Source of the DNA: Procambarus clarkii
Lineage: Eukaryota; Arthropoda; Malacostraca; Decapoda; Cambaridae
NCBI RefSeq assembly: GCF_040958095.1
Contig: NC_091193.1
Coordinates: 32,252,346 to 32,316,345, forward strand
DNA length: 64,000 nt
Direction of reading: 5' to 3'
Shown here: positions 13,636-29,110 of the stretch, piece by piece
Layout: the number at the start of each line of letters is the position of its first letter
Numbering within the stretch: the first letter of the stretch is position 1
The notes under the pieces: generated by a model
Told to the model about the DNA's origin: nothing
What the model saw: only the letters and a program-made list of their open reading frames with translations
Databases searched by the model: none
Made by a program: the position numbers and the translations under genes

Positions 13636-16600
13636 TCTTTTCTTGGATCTAAATAATACGAAACCTCACTTTATGATTCGAAGTTAAAATCTGCAAATTT
13701 GGAATAATAGTGACTCTCTTCACGTTTTTCATGTAGTTTGATATTACGTAAATATATTCGTTTTTACTAATATTTCGATACTATTTCATGTAGTATCACG
13801 ATATGTGATTTAGCCCTCATATCTCAGATTTTTCCATAATATTGCATTTTAAGCAAGTTTTCTTGCATTTTGTTTCATACTAAACATCATCGAATTTAGC
13901 AATATTTTGACGTTTATCATCCCCTTTTCCTTTATGTGATTTAAACAAAATATCATCGAATTAGGCAATATTTGGCCGTTTTTCCACGTTTTTGTGAATT
14001 TTAAGTTAATTGGTATTAATTCATTAAGAATACGATAAAAATGATGCAAACACGTAATTGATTAGATAATAAACTTAAATACTTCACCTTTAATCATCTA
14101 TTTGTTTCTCGTTGAAATACTGAGTAGGATATTGAAAAGGGGAGAAGTTCGGTTTTTATTGCATATATCGACGTTTCAGCCGGAATTGAGCGGTTTTACG
14201 TGTACTTCTTCCATCGGTAATATAAACGGAAAATCAGGAACATTTTAGTTAATTCTAATGAAAACACATTGATTTTTATCATTTGTATTGGAAACAACAT
14301 TGTCATATGTCTTTTCTTGGATCTAAATAATACGAAACCTCGCTTTATGATTCGAAGTTAAAATCCACACATTTGGAATAATAGTGACTCTCTTCACGTT
14401 TTTCATGTAGTTTGATATGACGTAAATATTTTCATTTTTACCAATATTTCGATACTATTTCATGTAGTATCACGATATGTGATTTAGCCTTCATCTCTCA
14501 GATTTTTCCATAATAATGCATTTTAAGCAAGTTTTCTTGCATTTTTTTTCCTACTAAACATCATCGAATTTAGCAATATTTTGACGTTTATCATCCCCTT
14601 TTCCTTTATGTGATTTAAACAAAATATCATCGAATTAGGCAATATTTTGCCGTTTTTTGACGTTTTTGTGAATTTTCAGTTTATTGGTATTAATTCATTA
14701 AGTATACGATAAAAATGATGCAAACACGTAATTGATTAGATAATAAACTTAAATACTTCACTTTTAATCATAAATTTGTTTCTCGTTGAAATACTGAGTA
14801 AGATATTGAAAAAGGGAGAAGTTTGGTTTTTATCGCATATATCGATGTTTCATCCGGATTAGAGCGGTTTTAGGTGTACATCTTCCATCGGTAATATACA
14901 CGGAAAATCATGAACATTTTAGTTAATTCTAATGAAAACACATTGATTTTTATCATTTGTATTGGAAACAACATTGTCATTTGTCTTTATTTGGATCTAA
15001 ATAATACGAAACCTCGCTTTATGATTCGAAGGTAAAATCCGCAAATTTGGAATAATAGTGACTCTCTTCACGTTTTTCATGTAGTTTGATATTACGTAAA
15101 TATATTCATTTTTACCAATATTTCGATACTATTTCATGTAGTATCACGATATGTGATTTGGCTTTCATATCTCAGATTTTTCCATAATATTGCATTTTAA
15201 GCAAGTTTTCTTGCATTTTGTTTCATACTAAACATCATCGAATTTAGCAATATTTTGACGTTTATCATCCCCTTTTCCTTTATGTGATTTAAACAAAATA
15301 TCATCGAATTAGGCAATATTTGGCCGTTTTTCCACGTTTTTGTGAATTTTAAGTTAATTGGTATTAATTCATTAAGAATACGATAAAAATGATGCAAACA
15401 CGTAATTGATTAGATAATAAACTTAAATACTTCACCTTTAATCATCTATTTGTTTCTCGTTGAAATACTGAGTAGGATATTGAAAAGGGGAGAAGTTCGG
15501 TTTTTATTGCATATATCGACGTTTCAGCCGGAATTGAGCGGTTTTACGTGTACTTCTTCCATCGGTAATATAAACGGAAAATCAGGAACATTTTAGTTAA
15601 TTCTAATGAAAACACATTGATTTTTATCATTTGTATTGGAAACAACATTGTCATATGTCTTTTCTTGGATCTAAATAATACGAAACCTCGCTTTATGATT
15701 CGAAGTTAAAATCCACACATTTGGAATAATAGTGACTCTCTTCACGTTTTTCATGTAGTTTGATATGACGTAAATATTTTCATTTTTACCAATATTTCGA
15801 TACTATTTCATGTAGTATCACGATATGTGATTTAGCCTTCATCTCTCTGATTTTTCCATAATATTGCATTTTAAGCAAGTTTTCTTGCATTTTGTTTCCT
15901 ACTAAACATCATCGAATTTAGCAATATTTTGACGTTTATCATCCCCTTTTCCTTTATGTGATTTAAACAAAATATCATCGAATTAGGCAATATTTTGCCG
16001 TTTTTTGACGTTTTTGTGAATTTTCAGTTTATTGGTATTAATTCATTAAGTATACGATAAAAATGATGCAAACACGTAATTGATTAGATAATAAACTTAA
16101 ATACTTCACTTTTAATCATAAATTTGTTTCTCGTTGAAATACTGAGTAAGATATTGAAAAAGGGAGAAGTTTGGTTTTTATCGCATATATCGATGTTTCA
16201 TCCGGATTAGAGCGGTTTTAGGTGTACATCTTCCATCGGTAATATACACGGAAAATCATGAACATTTTAGTTAATTCTAATGAAAACACATTGATTTTTA
16301 TCATTTGTATTGGAAACAACATTGTCATTTGTCTTTATTTGGATCTAAATAATACGAAACCTCGCTTTATGATTCGAAGGTAAAATCCGCAAATTTGGAA
16401 TAATAGTGACTCTCTTCACGTTTTTCATGTAGTTTGATATTACGTAAATATATTCATTTTTACCAATATTTCGATACTATTTCATGTAGTATCACGATAT
16501 GTGATTTGGCCTTCATATCTCAGATTTTTCCATAATATTGCATTTTAAGCAATTTTTCTTGCATTTTGTTTCATACTAAACATCATCGATTTTAGCAATG

Positions 16601-17018
16601 TTTTGACGTTTATCATCCCCTTTTCCTTTATGTGATTTAAACAAAATATCATCGAATTAGGCAATATTTTGCTGTTTTTCCACGTTTTTGTGATTTTTCA
16701 GTTTATTGGTATTAATTCATTATATATACGATAAAAATGATGCAAACACGTAAATGATTAGAAAATAAACTTAAATACTTCACCTTTAATCATCTATTTG
16801 TTTCTCGTTGAAATACTGAGTAAGATATTGAAAAAGGGAGAAGTTTGGTTTTTATTGCATATATCGATGTTTCATCCGGATTAGAGCGGTTTTACGTGTA
16901 CATCTTCCATCGGTAATATAAACGGAAAATAAGGAACTTTTTAGTTAATTCTAATGAAAACACATTGATTTTTATCATTTGTATTGGAAACAACATTGTC
17001 ATATGTCTTTTCTTGGAT

Positions 17019-17204
17019 GCAGGCGATGAGTCACAATAACGTGGCTGAAGTATGTTGACCAGACCACACACTAGAAATTGAAGGGACGACGACGTTTCGG
17101 TCCGTCCTGGACCATTCTCAAGTCGATTGTGATTGACTTGACTTGACTCACAATCGACTTGAGAATGGTCCAGGACGGACCGAAACGTCGTCGTCCCTTC
17201 TATT
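17019..17204 (+). mobile_element. Hairpin element in satellite, copy L6
   Basis: The diagnostic change is CCCTTCTATT at the right end instead of CCCTTCAATT. It is shared with copy L8, 5115 bp away, and with mirror copies at 39514 and 44610. Confidence 0.92.
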
Positions 17205-19913
17205 TCTTTTCTTGGATCTAAATATTACGAAACCTCGCTTTATGATTCGAAGTTAAAATCTGCAAATTTGGAATAATAGTGACTCTCTTCACGTTTTTCA
17301 TGTAGTTTGATATGACGTAAATATTTTCATTTTTACCAATATTTCGATACTATTTCATGTAGTATCACGATATGTGATTTAGCCTTCATATCTCAGATTT
17401 TTCCATAATATTGCATTTTAAGCAAGTTTTCTTGCATTTTGTTTCATACTAAACATCATCGAATTAAGCAATATTTTGACGTTTATCATCCCCTTTTCAT
17501 TTATGTGATTTAAAAAAAATATCATCGAATTAGGCAATATTTTGCCGTTTTTTTACGTTTTTGTGAATTTTCAATTTATTGGTATTAATTCATTAAGTAT
17601 ACGATAAAAATGATTCAAACACGTAATTGATTAGATAATAAACTTAAATACTTCACCTTTAATCATAAATTTGTTTCTCGTTGAAATACTGAGTAAGATA
17701 TTGAAAAAGGGAGAAGTTTGGTTTTTATTGCATATATCGATGTTTCATCCGGATTAGAGCGGTTTTACGTGTACATCTTCCATCGGTAATATAAACGGAA
17801 AATCATGAACATTTTAGTTAATTCTAATGAAAACACATTGATTTTTATCATTTGTATTGGAAACAACATTGTCATATGTCTTTTCTTGGATCTAAATAAT
17901 ACGAAACCTCGCTTTATGATTCGAAGTTAAAATCTGCAAATTTGGAATAATAGTGACTCTCTTCACGTTTTTCATGTAGTTTGATATTACGTAAATATAT
18001 TAATTTTTACTAATATTTCGATACTATTTTATGTAGTATCACGATATGTGATTTACCCTTCATATCTCAGATTTTTCCATAATATTGCATTTTAAGCAAG
18101 TTTTCTTGCATTTTGTTTCATACTAAACATCATCGAATTTAGCAATATTTTGACATTTATCATACCCTTTTCCTTTATGTGATTTAAACAAAATATCATC
18201 AAATTAGGCAATATTTTGCAGTTTTTCCACGTTTTTGTGAATTTTAAGTTAATTGGTATTAATTCATTAAGTATACGATAAAAATGATGCAAACACGTAA
18301 TTGATTAGATAATAAACTTAAATACTTCACCTTTAATCATCTATTTGTTTCTCGTTGAAATACTGAGTAGGATATTGAAAAGGGGAGAAGTTTGGTTTTT
18401 ATTGCATATATCGATGTTTCATCCGGATTACAGCGGTTTTACGTGTACATCTTCCATCGGTAATATAAACGGAAAATCATGAACATTTTAGTTAATTCTA
18501 ATGAAAACACATTGATTTTTATCATTTATATTGGAAACAACATTGTCATATGTCTTTTCTTGGATCTAAATAATACGAAACCTCGCTTTATGATTCGAAG
18601 TTAAAATCTGCAAATTTGGAATAATAGTGACTCTCTTCACGTTTTTCATGTAGTTTGATATTACGTAAATATATTCATTTTTACTAATATTTCGATACTA
18701 TTTCATGTAGTATCACGATATGTGATTTAGCCTTCATATCTCAGATTTTTCCATAATATTGCATTTTAAGCAAGTTTTCTTGCATTTTGTTTCATACTAA
18801 ACATCATCGAATTTAGCAATATTTTGACGTTTATCATCCCCTTTTCCTTTATGTGATTTAAACAAAATATCATCAAATTAGGCAATATTTTGCCGTTTTT
18901 CCACGTTTTTGTGAATTTTAAGTTAATTGGTATTAATTCATAAAGTATACGATAAAAATGATGCAAACACGTAATTGATTAGATAATAAACTTAAATACT
19001 TCACCTTTAATCATCTATTTGTTTCTCGTTGAAATACTGAGTAGGATATTGAAAAGGGGAGAAGTTCGGTTTTTATTGCATATATCGACGTTTCAGCCGG
19101 AATAGAGCGGTTTTACGTGTACTTCTTCCATCGGTAATATAAACGGAAAATCAGGAACATTTTAGTTAATTCTAATGAAAACACATTGATTTTTATTATT
19201 TGTATTGGAAACAACATTGTCATATGTCTTTTCTTGGATCTAAATAATACGAAACCTCGCTTTATGATTCGAAGTTAAAATCCACACATTTGGAATAATA
19301 GTGACTCTCTTCACGTTTTTCATGTAGTTTGAAATTACGTAAATATATTCATTTTTACCAATATTTCGATACTATTTCATGTAGTATCACGATATGTGAT
19401 TTGGCCTTCATATCTCAGATTTTTCCATAATATTGCATTTTAAGCAATTTTTCTTGCATTTTGTTTCATACTAAACATCATCGATTTTAGCAATATTTTG
19501 ACGTTTATCATCCCCTTTTCCTTTATGTGATTTAAACAAAATATCATCGAATTAGGCAATATTTTGCTGTTTTTCCACGTTTTTGTGAATTTTCAGTTTA
19601 TTGGTATTAATTCATTATATATACGATAAAAATGATGCAAACACGTAAATGATTAGATAATAAACTTAAATACTTCACCTTTAATCATCTATTTGTTTCT
19701 CGTTGAAATACTGAGTAAGATATTGAAAAAGGGAGAAGTTTGGTTTTTATTGCATATATCGATGTTTCATCCGGATTAGAGCGGTTTTACGTGTACATCT
19801 TCCATCGGTAATATAAACGGAAAATAAGGAACATTTTAGTTAATTCAAATGAAAACACATTGATTTTTATCATTTGTATTGGAAACAACATTGTCATATG
19901 TCTTTTCTTGGAT

Positions 19914-20099
19914 GCTGGCGATGAGTCACAATAACGTGGCTGAAGTATGTTGACCAGACCACACACTAGAAATTGAAGGGACGACGACGTTTCGGTCCGT
20001 CCTGGACCATTCTCAAGTCGATTGTGATTGACTTGACTTGACTCACAATCGACTTGAGAATGGTCCAGGACGGACCGAAACGTCGTCGTCCCTTCAATT
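19914..20099 (+). mobile_element. Hairpin element in satellite, copy L7
   Basis: It is unique among left-arm copies in starting GCTGGCG rather than GCAGGCG. Its mirror at 41731-41916 ends CGCCAGC, the exact complement, and no other right-arm copy does. Confidence 0.92.
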
Positions 20100-22133
20100 T
20101 CTTTTCTTGGATCTAAATTATACGAAACCTCGCTTTATGATTCGAAGTTAAAATCCGCAAATTTGGAATAATAGTGACTCTCTTCACGTTTTTCATGTAG
20201 TTTGATATTACGTAAATATATTCATTTTTACCAATATTTCGATACTATTTCATGTAGTATCACGATATGTGATTTGGCCTTCATATCTCAGATTTTTCCA
20301 TAATATTGCATTTTAAGCAAGTTTTCTTGCATTTTGTTTCATACTAAACATCATCGAATTTAGCAATATTTTGACGTTTATCATCCCCTTTTCCTTTATG
20401 TGATTTAAACAAAATATCATCGAATTAGGCAATATTTGGCCGTTTTTCCACGTTTTTGTGAATTTTAAGTTAATTGGTATTAATTCATTAAGAATACGAT
20501 AAAAATGATGCAAACACGTAATTGATTAGATAATAAACTTAAATACTTCACCTTTAATCATCTATTTGTTTCTCGTTGAAATACTGAGTAGGATATTGAA
20601 AAGGGGAGAAGTTCGGTTTTTATTGCATATATCGACGTTTCAGCCGGAATTGAGCGGTTTTACGTGTACTTCTTCCATCGGTAATATAAACGGAAAATCA
20701 GGAACATTTTAGTTAATTCTAATGAAAACACATTGATTTTTATCATTTGTATTGGAAACAACATTGTCATATGTCTTTTCTTGGATCTAAATAATACGAA
20801 ACCTCGCTTTATGATTCGAAGTTAAAATCCACACATTTGGAATAATAGTGACTCTCTTCACGTTTTTCATGTAGTTTGATATGACGTAAATATTTTCATT
20901 TTTACCAATATTTCGATACTATTTCATGTAGTATCACGATATGTGATTTAGCCTTCATCTCTCAGATTTTTCCATAATATTGCATTTTAAGCAAGTTTTC
21001 TTGCATTTTGTTTCCTACTAAACATCATCGAATTTAGCAATATTTTGACGTTTATCATCCCCTTTTCCTTTATGTGATTTAAACAAAATATCATCGAATT
21101 AGGCAATATTTTGCCGTTTTTTGACGTTTTTGTGAATTTTCAGTTTATTGGTATTAATTCATTAAGTATACGATAAAAATGATGCAAACACGTAATTGAT
21201 TAGATAATAAACTTAAATACTTCACTTTTAATCATAAATTTGTTTCTCGTTGAAATACTGAGTAAGATATTGAAAAAGGGAGAAGTTTGGTTTTTATCGC
21301 ATATATCGATGTTTCATCCGGATTAGAGCGGTTTTAGGTGTACATCTTCCATCGGTAATATACACGGAAAATCATGAACATTTTAGTTAATTCTAATGAA
21401 AACACATTGATTTTTATCATTTGTATTGGAAACAACATTGTCATTTGTCTTTATTTGGATCTAAATAATACGAAACCTCGCTTTATGATTCGAAGGTAAA
21501 ATCCGCAAATTTGGAATAATAGTGACTCTCTTCACGTTTTTCATGTAGTTTGATATTACGTAAATATATTCATTTTTACCAATATTTCGATACTATTTCA
21601 TGTAGTATCACGATAAGTGATTTGGCCTTCATATCTCAGATTTTTCCATAATATTGCATTTTAAGCACTTTTCTTGCATTTTGTTTCATACTAAACATCA
21701 TCGATTTTAGCAATGTTTTGACGTTTATCATCCCCTTTTCCTTTATGTGATTTAAACAAAATATCATCGAATTAGGCAATATTTTGCTGTTTTTCCACGT
21801 TTTTGTGATTTTTCAGTTTATTGGTATTAATTCATTATATATACGATAAAAATGATGCAAACACGTAAATGATTAGAAAATAAACTTAAATACTTCACCT
21901 TTAATCATCTATTTGTTTCTCGTTGAAATACTGAGTAAGATATTGAAAAAGGGAGAAGTTTGGTTTTTATTGCATATATCGATGTTTCATCCGGATTAGA
22001 GCGGTTTTACGTGTACATCTTCCATCGGTAATATAAACGGAAAATAAGGAACTTTTTAGTTAATTCTAATGAAAACACATTGATTTTTATCATTTGTATT
22101 GGAAACAACATTGTCATATGTCTTTTCTTGGAT

Positions 22134-22319
22134 GCAGGCGATGAGTCACAATAACGTGGCTGAAGTATGTTGACCAGACCACACACTAGAAATTGAAGGG
22201 ACGACGACGTTTCGGTCCGTCCTGGACCATTCTCAAGTCGATTGTGATTGACTTGACTTGACTCACAATCGACTTGAGAATGGTCCAGGACGGACCGAAA
22301 CGTCGTCGTCCCTTCTATT
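22134..22319 (+). mobile_element. Hairpin element in satellite, copy L8
   Basis: It has the CTTCTATT right end of L6 and lies exactly 5115 bp downstream of it, as expected for the 5115-bp tandem duplication. Confidence 0.92.
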
Positions 22320-25028
22320 TCTTTTCTTGGATCTAAATATTACGAAACCTCGCTTTATGATTCGAAGTTAAAATCTGCAAATTTGGAATAATAGTGACTC
22401 TCTTCACGTTTTTCATGTAGTTTGATATGACGTAAATATTTTCATTTTTACCAATATTTCGATACTATTTCATGTAGTATCACGATATGTGATTTAGCCT
22501 TCATATCTCAGATTTTTCCATAATATTGCATTTTAAGCAAGTTTTCTTGCATTTTGTTTCATACTAAACATCATCGAATTAAGCAATATTTTGACGTTTA
22601 TCATCCCCTTTTCATTTATGTGATTTAAAAAAAATATCATCGAATTAGGCAATATTTTGCCGTTTTTTTACGTTTTTGTGAATTTTCAATTTATTGGTAT
22701 TAATTCATTAAGTATACGATAAAAATGATGCAAACACGTAATTGATTAGATAATAAACTTAAATACTTCACCTTTAATCATAAATTTGTTTCTCGTTGAA
22801 ATACTGAGTAAGATATTGAAAAAGGGAGAAGTTTGGTTTTTATTGCATATATCGATGTTTCATCCGGATTAGAGCGGTTTTACGTGTACATCTTCCATCG
22901 GTAATATAAACGGAAAATCATGAACATTTTAGTTAATTCTAATGAAAACACATTGATTTTTATCATTTGTATTGGAAACAACATTGTCATATGTCTTTTC
23001 TTGGATCTAAATAATACGAAACCTCGCTTTATGATTCGAAGTTAAAATCTGCAAATTTGGAATAATAGTGACTCTCTTCACGTTTTTCATGTAGTTTGAT
23101 ATTACGTAAATATATTAATTTTTACTAATATTTCGATACTATTTTATGTAGTATCACGATATGTGATTTACCCTTCATATCTCAGATTTTTCCATAATAT
23201 TGCATTTTAAGCAAGTTTTCTTGCATTTTGTTTCATACTAAACATCATCGAATTTAGCAATATTTTGACGTTTATCATACCCTTTTCCTTTATGTGATTT
23301 AAACAAAATATCATCAAATTAGGCAATATTTTGCAGTTTTTCCACGTTTTTGTGAATTTTAAGTTAATTGGTATTAATTCATTAAGTATACGATAAAAAT
23401 GATGCAAACACGTAATTGATTAGATAATAAACTTAAATACTTCACCTTTAATCATCTATTTGTTTCTCGTTGAAATACTGAGTAGGATATTGAAAAGGGG
23501 AGAAGTTTGGTTTTTATTGCATATATCGATGTTTCATCCGGATTACAGCGGTTTTACGTGTACATCTTCCATCGGTAATATAAACGGAAAATCATGAACA
23601 TTTTAGTTAATTCTAATGAAAACACATTGATTTTTATCATTTATATTGGAAACAACATTGTCATATGTCTTTTCTTGGATCTAAATAATACGAAACCTCG
23701 CTTTATGATTCGAAGTTAAAATCTGCAAATTTGGAATAATAGTGACTCTCTTCACGTTTTTCATGTAGTTTGATATTACGTAAATATATTCATTTTTACT
23801 AATATTTCGATACTATTTCATGTAGTATCACGATATGTGATTTAGCCTTCATATCTCAGATTTTTCCATAATATTGCATTTTAAGCAAGTTTTCTTGCAT
23901 TTTGTTTCATACTAAACATCATCGAATTTAGCAATATTTTGACGTTTATCATCCCCTTTTCCTTTATGTGATTTAAACAAAATATCATCAAATTAGGCAA
24001 TATTTTGCCGTTTTTCCACGTTTTTGTGAATTTTAAGTTAATTGGTATTAATTCATAAAGTATACGATAAAAATGATGCAAACACGTAATTGATTAGATA
24101 ATAAACTTAAATACTTCACCTTTAATCATCTATTTGTTTCTCGTTGAAATACTGAGTAGGATATTGAAAAGGGGAGAAGTTCGGTTTTTATTGCATATAT
24201 CGACGTTTCAGCCGGAATAGAGCGGTTTTACGTGTACTTCTTCCATCGGTAATATAAACGGAAAATCAGGAACATTTTAGTTAATTCTAATGAAAACACA
24301 TTGATTTTTATTATTTGTATTGGAAACAACATTGTCATATGTCTTTTCTTGGATCTAAATAATACGAAACCTCGCTTTATGATTCGAAGTTAAAATCCAC
24401 ACATTTGGAATAATAGTGACTCTCTTCACGTTTTTCATGTAGTTTGATATTACGTAAATATATTCATTTTTACCAATATTTCGATACTATTTCATGTAGT
24501 ATCACGATATGTGATTTGGCCTTCATATCTCAGATTTTTCCATAATATTGCATTTTAAGCAATTTTTCTTGCATTTTGTTTCATACTAAACATCATCGAT
24601 TTTAGCAATATTTTGACGTTTATCATCCCCTTTTCCTTTATGTGATTTAAACAAAATATCATCGAATTAGGCAATATTTTGCTGTTTTTCCACGTTTTTG
24701 TGAATTTTCAGTTTATTGGTATTAATTCATTATATATACGATAAAAATGATGCAAACACGTAAATGACTAGATAATAAACTTAAATACTTCACCTTTAAT
24801 CATCTATTTGTTTCTCGTTGAAATACTGAGTAAGATATTGAAAAAGGGAGAAGTTTGGTTTTTATTGCATATATCGATGTTTCATCCGGATTAGAGCGGT
24901 TTTACGTGTACATCTTCCATCGGTAATATAAACGGAAAATAAGGAACATTTTAGTTAATTCTAATGAAAACACATTGATTTTTATCATTTGTATTGGAAA
25001 CAACATTGTCATATGTCTTTTCTTGGAT

Positions 25029-25214
25029 GCAGGCGATGAGTCACAATAACGTGGCTGAAGTATGTTGACCAGACCACACACTAGAAATTGAAGGGACGAC
25101 GACGTTTCGGTCCGTCCTGGACCATTCTCAAGTCGATTGTGATTGACTTGACTTGACTCACAATCGACTTGAGAATGGTCCAGGACGGACCGAAACGTCG
25201 TCGTCCCTTCAATT
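25029..25214 (+). mobile_element. Hairpin element in satellite, copy L9
   Basis: It lies 5115 bp downstream of L7. Unlike L7 it starts with the common GCAGGCG, so the L7 change postdates the 5115-bp duplication. Confidence 0.92.
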
Positions 25215-25339
25215 TCTTTTCTTGGATCTAAATTATACGAAACCTCGCTTTATGATTCGAAGTTAAAATCTGCAAATTTGGAATAATAGTGACTCTCTTC
25301 ACGTTTTTCATGTAGTTTGATATTACGTAAATATATTCG

Positions 25340-28300
25340 TTTTTACTAATATTTCGATACTATTTCATGTCGTATCACGATATGTGATTTAGCCTTCATA
25401 TCTCAGATTTTTCCATAATATTGCATTTTAAGCAAGTTTTCTTGCATTTTGTTTCATACTAAACATCATCGAATTTAGCAATATTTTGACGTTTATCATC
25501 CCCTTTTCCTTTATGTGATTTAAACAAAATATCATCGAATTAGGCAATATTTTGCCGTTTTTCCACGTTTTTGTGAATTTTAAGTTAATTGGTATTAATT
25601 CATTAAGTATACGATAAAAATGATGCAAACACGTAATTGATTAGATAATAAACTTAAATACTTCACCTTTAATCACCTATTTGGTTCTCGTTGAAATACT
25701 GAGTAGGATATTGAAAAGGGGAGAAGTTCGGTTTTTATTGCATATATCGACGTTTCAGCCGGAATAGAGCGGTTATACGTGTACTTCTTCCATCGGTAAT
25801 ATAAACGGAAAATCAGGAACATTTTAGTTAATTCTAACGGAAACACATTGATTTTTATCATTTGTATTGGAAACAACATTGTCATATGTCTTTTCTTGGA
25901 TCTAAATAATACGAAACCTCGCTTTATGATTCGAAGTTAAAATCCACACATTTGGAATAATAGTGACTCTTCACGTTTTTCATGTAGTTTGATATGACGT
26001 AAATATTTTCATTTTTACCAATATTTCGATACTATTTCATGTAGTATCACGATATGTGATTTAGCCTTCATCTCTCAGATTTTTCCATAATATTGCATTT
26101 TAAGCAAGTTTTCTTGCATTTTGTTTCCTACTAAACATCATCGAATTTAGCAATATTTTGACGTTTATCATCCCCTTTTCCTTTATGTGATTTAAACAAA
26201 ATATCATCGAATTAGGCAATATTTTGCCGTTTTTTTCGTTTTTGTGAATTTTCAATTTATTGGTATTAATTCATTAAGTATACGATAAAAATGATGCAAA
26301 CACGTAATTGATTAGATAATAAACTTAAATACTTCACCTTTAATCATAAATTTGTTTCTCGTTGAAATACTGAGTAAGATATTGAAAAAGGGAGAAGTTT
26401 GGTTTTTATTGCATATATCGATGTTTCATCCGGATTAGAGCGGTTTTACGTGTACATCTTCCATCGGTAATATAAACGGAAAATCATAAACATTTTAGTT
26501 AATTCTAATGAAAACACATTGATTTTTATCATTTGTATTGGAAACAACATTGTCATATGTCTTTTCTTGGATCTAAATAATACGAAACCTCGCTTTATGA
26601 TTCGAAGTTAAAATCCACACATTTGGAATAATAGTGACTCTCTTCACGTTTTTCATGTAGTTTGATATGACGTAAATATTTTCATTTTTACCAATATTTC
26701 GATACTATTTCATGTAGTATCACGATATGTGATTTAGCCTTCATCTCTCAGATTTTTCCATAATATTGCATTTTAAGCAAGTTTTCTTGCATTTTGTTTC
26801 CTACTAAACATCATCGAATTTAGCAATATTTTGACGTTTATCATCCCCTTTTCCTTTATGTGATTTAAACAAAATATCATCGAATTAGGCAATATTTTGC
26901 CGTTTTTTGACGTTTTTGTGAATTTTCAGTTTATTGGTATTAATTCATTAAGTATACGATAAAAATGATGCAAACACGTAATTGATTAGATAATAAACTT
27001 AAATACTTCACCTTTAATCATAAATTTGTTTCTCGTTGAAATAATGTGTAAGATATTGAAAAAGGGAGAAGTTTGGTTTTTATCGCATATATCGATGTTT
27101 CATCCGGATTAGAGCGGTTTTACGTGTACATCTTCCATCGGTAATATAAACGGAAAATCATAAACATTTTAGTTAATTCTAATGAAAACACATTGATTTT
27201 TATCATTTGTATTGGAAACAACATTGTCATATGTCTTTTCTTGGATCTAAATAATACGAAACCTCGCTTTATGATTCGAAGTTAAAATCCACACATTTGG
27301 AATAATAGTGACTCTCTTCACGTTTTTCATGTAGTTTGATATGACGTAAATATTTTCATTTTTACCAATATTTCGATACTATTTCATGTCGTATCACGAT
27401 ATGTGATTTAGCCTTCATATCTCAGATTTTTCCATAATATTGCATTTTAAGCAAGTTTTCTTGCATTTTGTTTCATACTAAACATCATCGAATTTAGCAA
27501 TATTTTGACGTTTATCATCCCCTTTTCCTTTATGTGATTTAAACAAAATATCATCGAATTAGGCAATATTTTGCCGTTTTTCCACGTTTTTGTGAATTTT
27601 AAGTTAATTGGTATTAATTCATTAAGTATACGAGAAAAATGATGCAAACACGTAATTGATTAGATAATAAACTTAAATACTTCACCTTTAATCACCTATT
27701 TGTTTCTCGTTGAAATACTGAGTAGGATATTGAAAAGGGGAGAAGTTCGGTTTTTATTGCATATATCGACGTTTCAGCCGGAATAGAGCGGTTATACGTG
27801 TACTTCTTCCATCGGTAATATAAACGGAAAATCAGGAACATTTTAGTTAATTGTAATGGAAACACATTGATTTTTATCATTTGTATTGGAAACAACATTG
27901 TCATATGTCTTTTCTTGGATCTAAATAATACGAAACCTCGCTTTATGATTCGAAGTTAAAATCCACACATTTGGAATAATAGTGACTCTTCACGTTTTTC
28001 ATGTAGTTTGATATGACGTAAATATTTTCATTTTTACCAATATTTCGATACTATTTCATGTAGTATCACGATATGTGATTTAGCCTTCATCTCTCAGATT
28101 TTTCCATAATATTGCATTTTAAGCAAGTTTTCTTGCATTTTGTTTCCTACTAAACATCATCGAATTTAGCAATATTTTGACGTTTATCATCCCCTTTTCC
28201 TTTATGTGATTTAAACAAAATATCGAATTAGGCAATATTTTGCCGTTTTTTTCGTTTTTGTGAATTTTCAATTTATTGGTATTAATTCATTAAGTATACG

Positions 28301-29110
28301 ATAAAAATGATGCAAACACGTAATTGATTAGATAATAAACTTAAATACTTCACCTTTAATCATAAATTTGTTTCTCGTTGAAATACTGAGTAAGATATTG
28401 AAAAAGGGAGAAGTTTGGTTTTTATTGCATATATCGATGTTTCATCCGGATTAGAGCGGTTTTACGTGTACATCTTCCATCGGTAATATAAACGGAAAAT
28501 CATAAACATTTTAGTTAATTCTAATGAAAACACATTGATTTTTATCATTTGTATTGGAAACAACATTGTCATATGTCTTTTCTTGGATCTAAATAATACG
28601 AAACCTCGCTTTATGATTCGAAGTTAAAATCCACACATTTGGAATAATAGTGACTCTCTTCACGTTTTTCATGTAGTTTGATATGACGTAAATATTTTCA
28701 TTTTTACCAATATTTCGATACTATTTCATGTAGTATCACGATATGTGATTTAGCCTTCATCTCTCAGATTTTTCCATAATATTGCATTTTAAGCAAGTTT
28801 TCTTGCATTTTGTTTCCTACTAAACATCATCGAATTTAGCAATATTTTGACGTTTATCATCCCCTTTTCCTTTATGTGATTTAAACAAAATATCATCGAA
28901 TTAGGCAATATTTTGCCGTTTTTTGACGTTTTTGTGAATTTTCAGTTTATTGGTATTAATTCATTAAGTATACGATAAAAATGATGCAAACACGTAATTG
29001 ATTAGATAATAAACTTAAATACTTCACCTTTAATCATAAATTTGTTTCTCGTTGAAATAATGTGTAAGATATTGAAAAAGGGAGAAGTTTGGTTTTTATC
29101 GCATATATCG
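25340..29110 (+). repeat. Tandem duplication of a ~2019-bp block (second copy partial)
   Basis: Shared private variants are CATGTCGTATCACG at about 25366/27385, the two-base loss GTGACTCTTCACG at about 25968/27987, and TACGTGTACTTC preceded by GGTTATACG at about 25772/27791. The second copy has an extra 3-bp loss (ATATCGAATT near 28221). The block equals three monomers without inserts. It gives way near 29110 to a monomer with TTTTAGGTGTAC. Confidence 0.8.

Larger units (their letters stand above)
8590..14380 (+). repeat. Tandem duplication of a ~2895-bp block
   Basis: Block one is about 8590-11485 and block two about 11486-14380. Matching landmarks are all 2895 bp apart: hairpins L4/L5, the GAATTAAGC variant at 8776/11671, and the TTTACCCTTC variant near 9366/12261. 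Edges are approximate because flanking monomers are similar. The block equals four monomers plus one insert. Confidence 0.85.
15000..25230 (+). repeat. Tandem duplication of a ~5115-bp block
   Basis: Block one is about 15000-20115 and block two about 20116-25230. Hairpins L6/L8 and L7/L9 are each offset by 5115 bp. Private changes such as TGCAGTTTTTCC (18217/23332), TTCATAAAGTATACG (near 18938/24053) and the AAATTATACG ends (20116/25231) are shared. The block equals seven monomers plus two inserts. The blocks differ at few positions, so the event is recent relative to monomer divergence. Confidence 0.87.
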
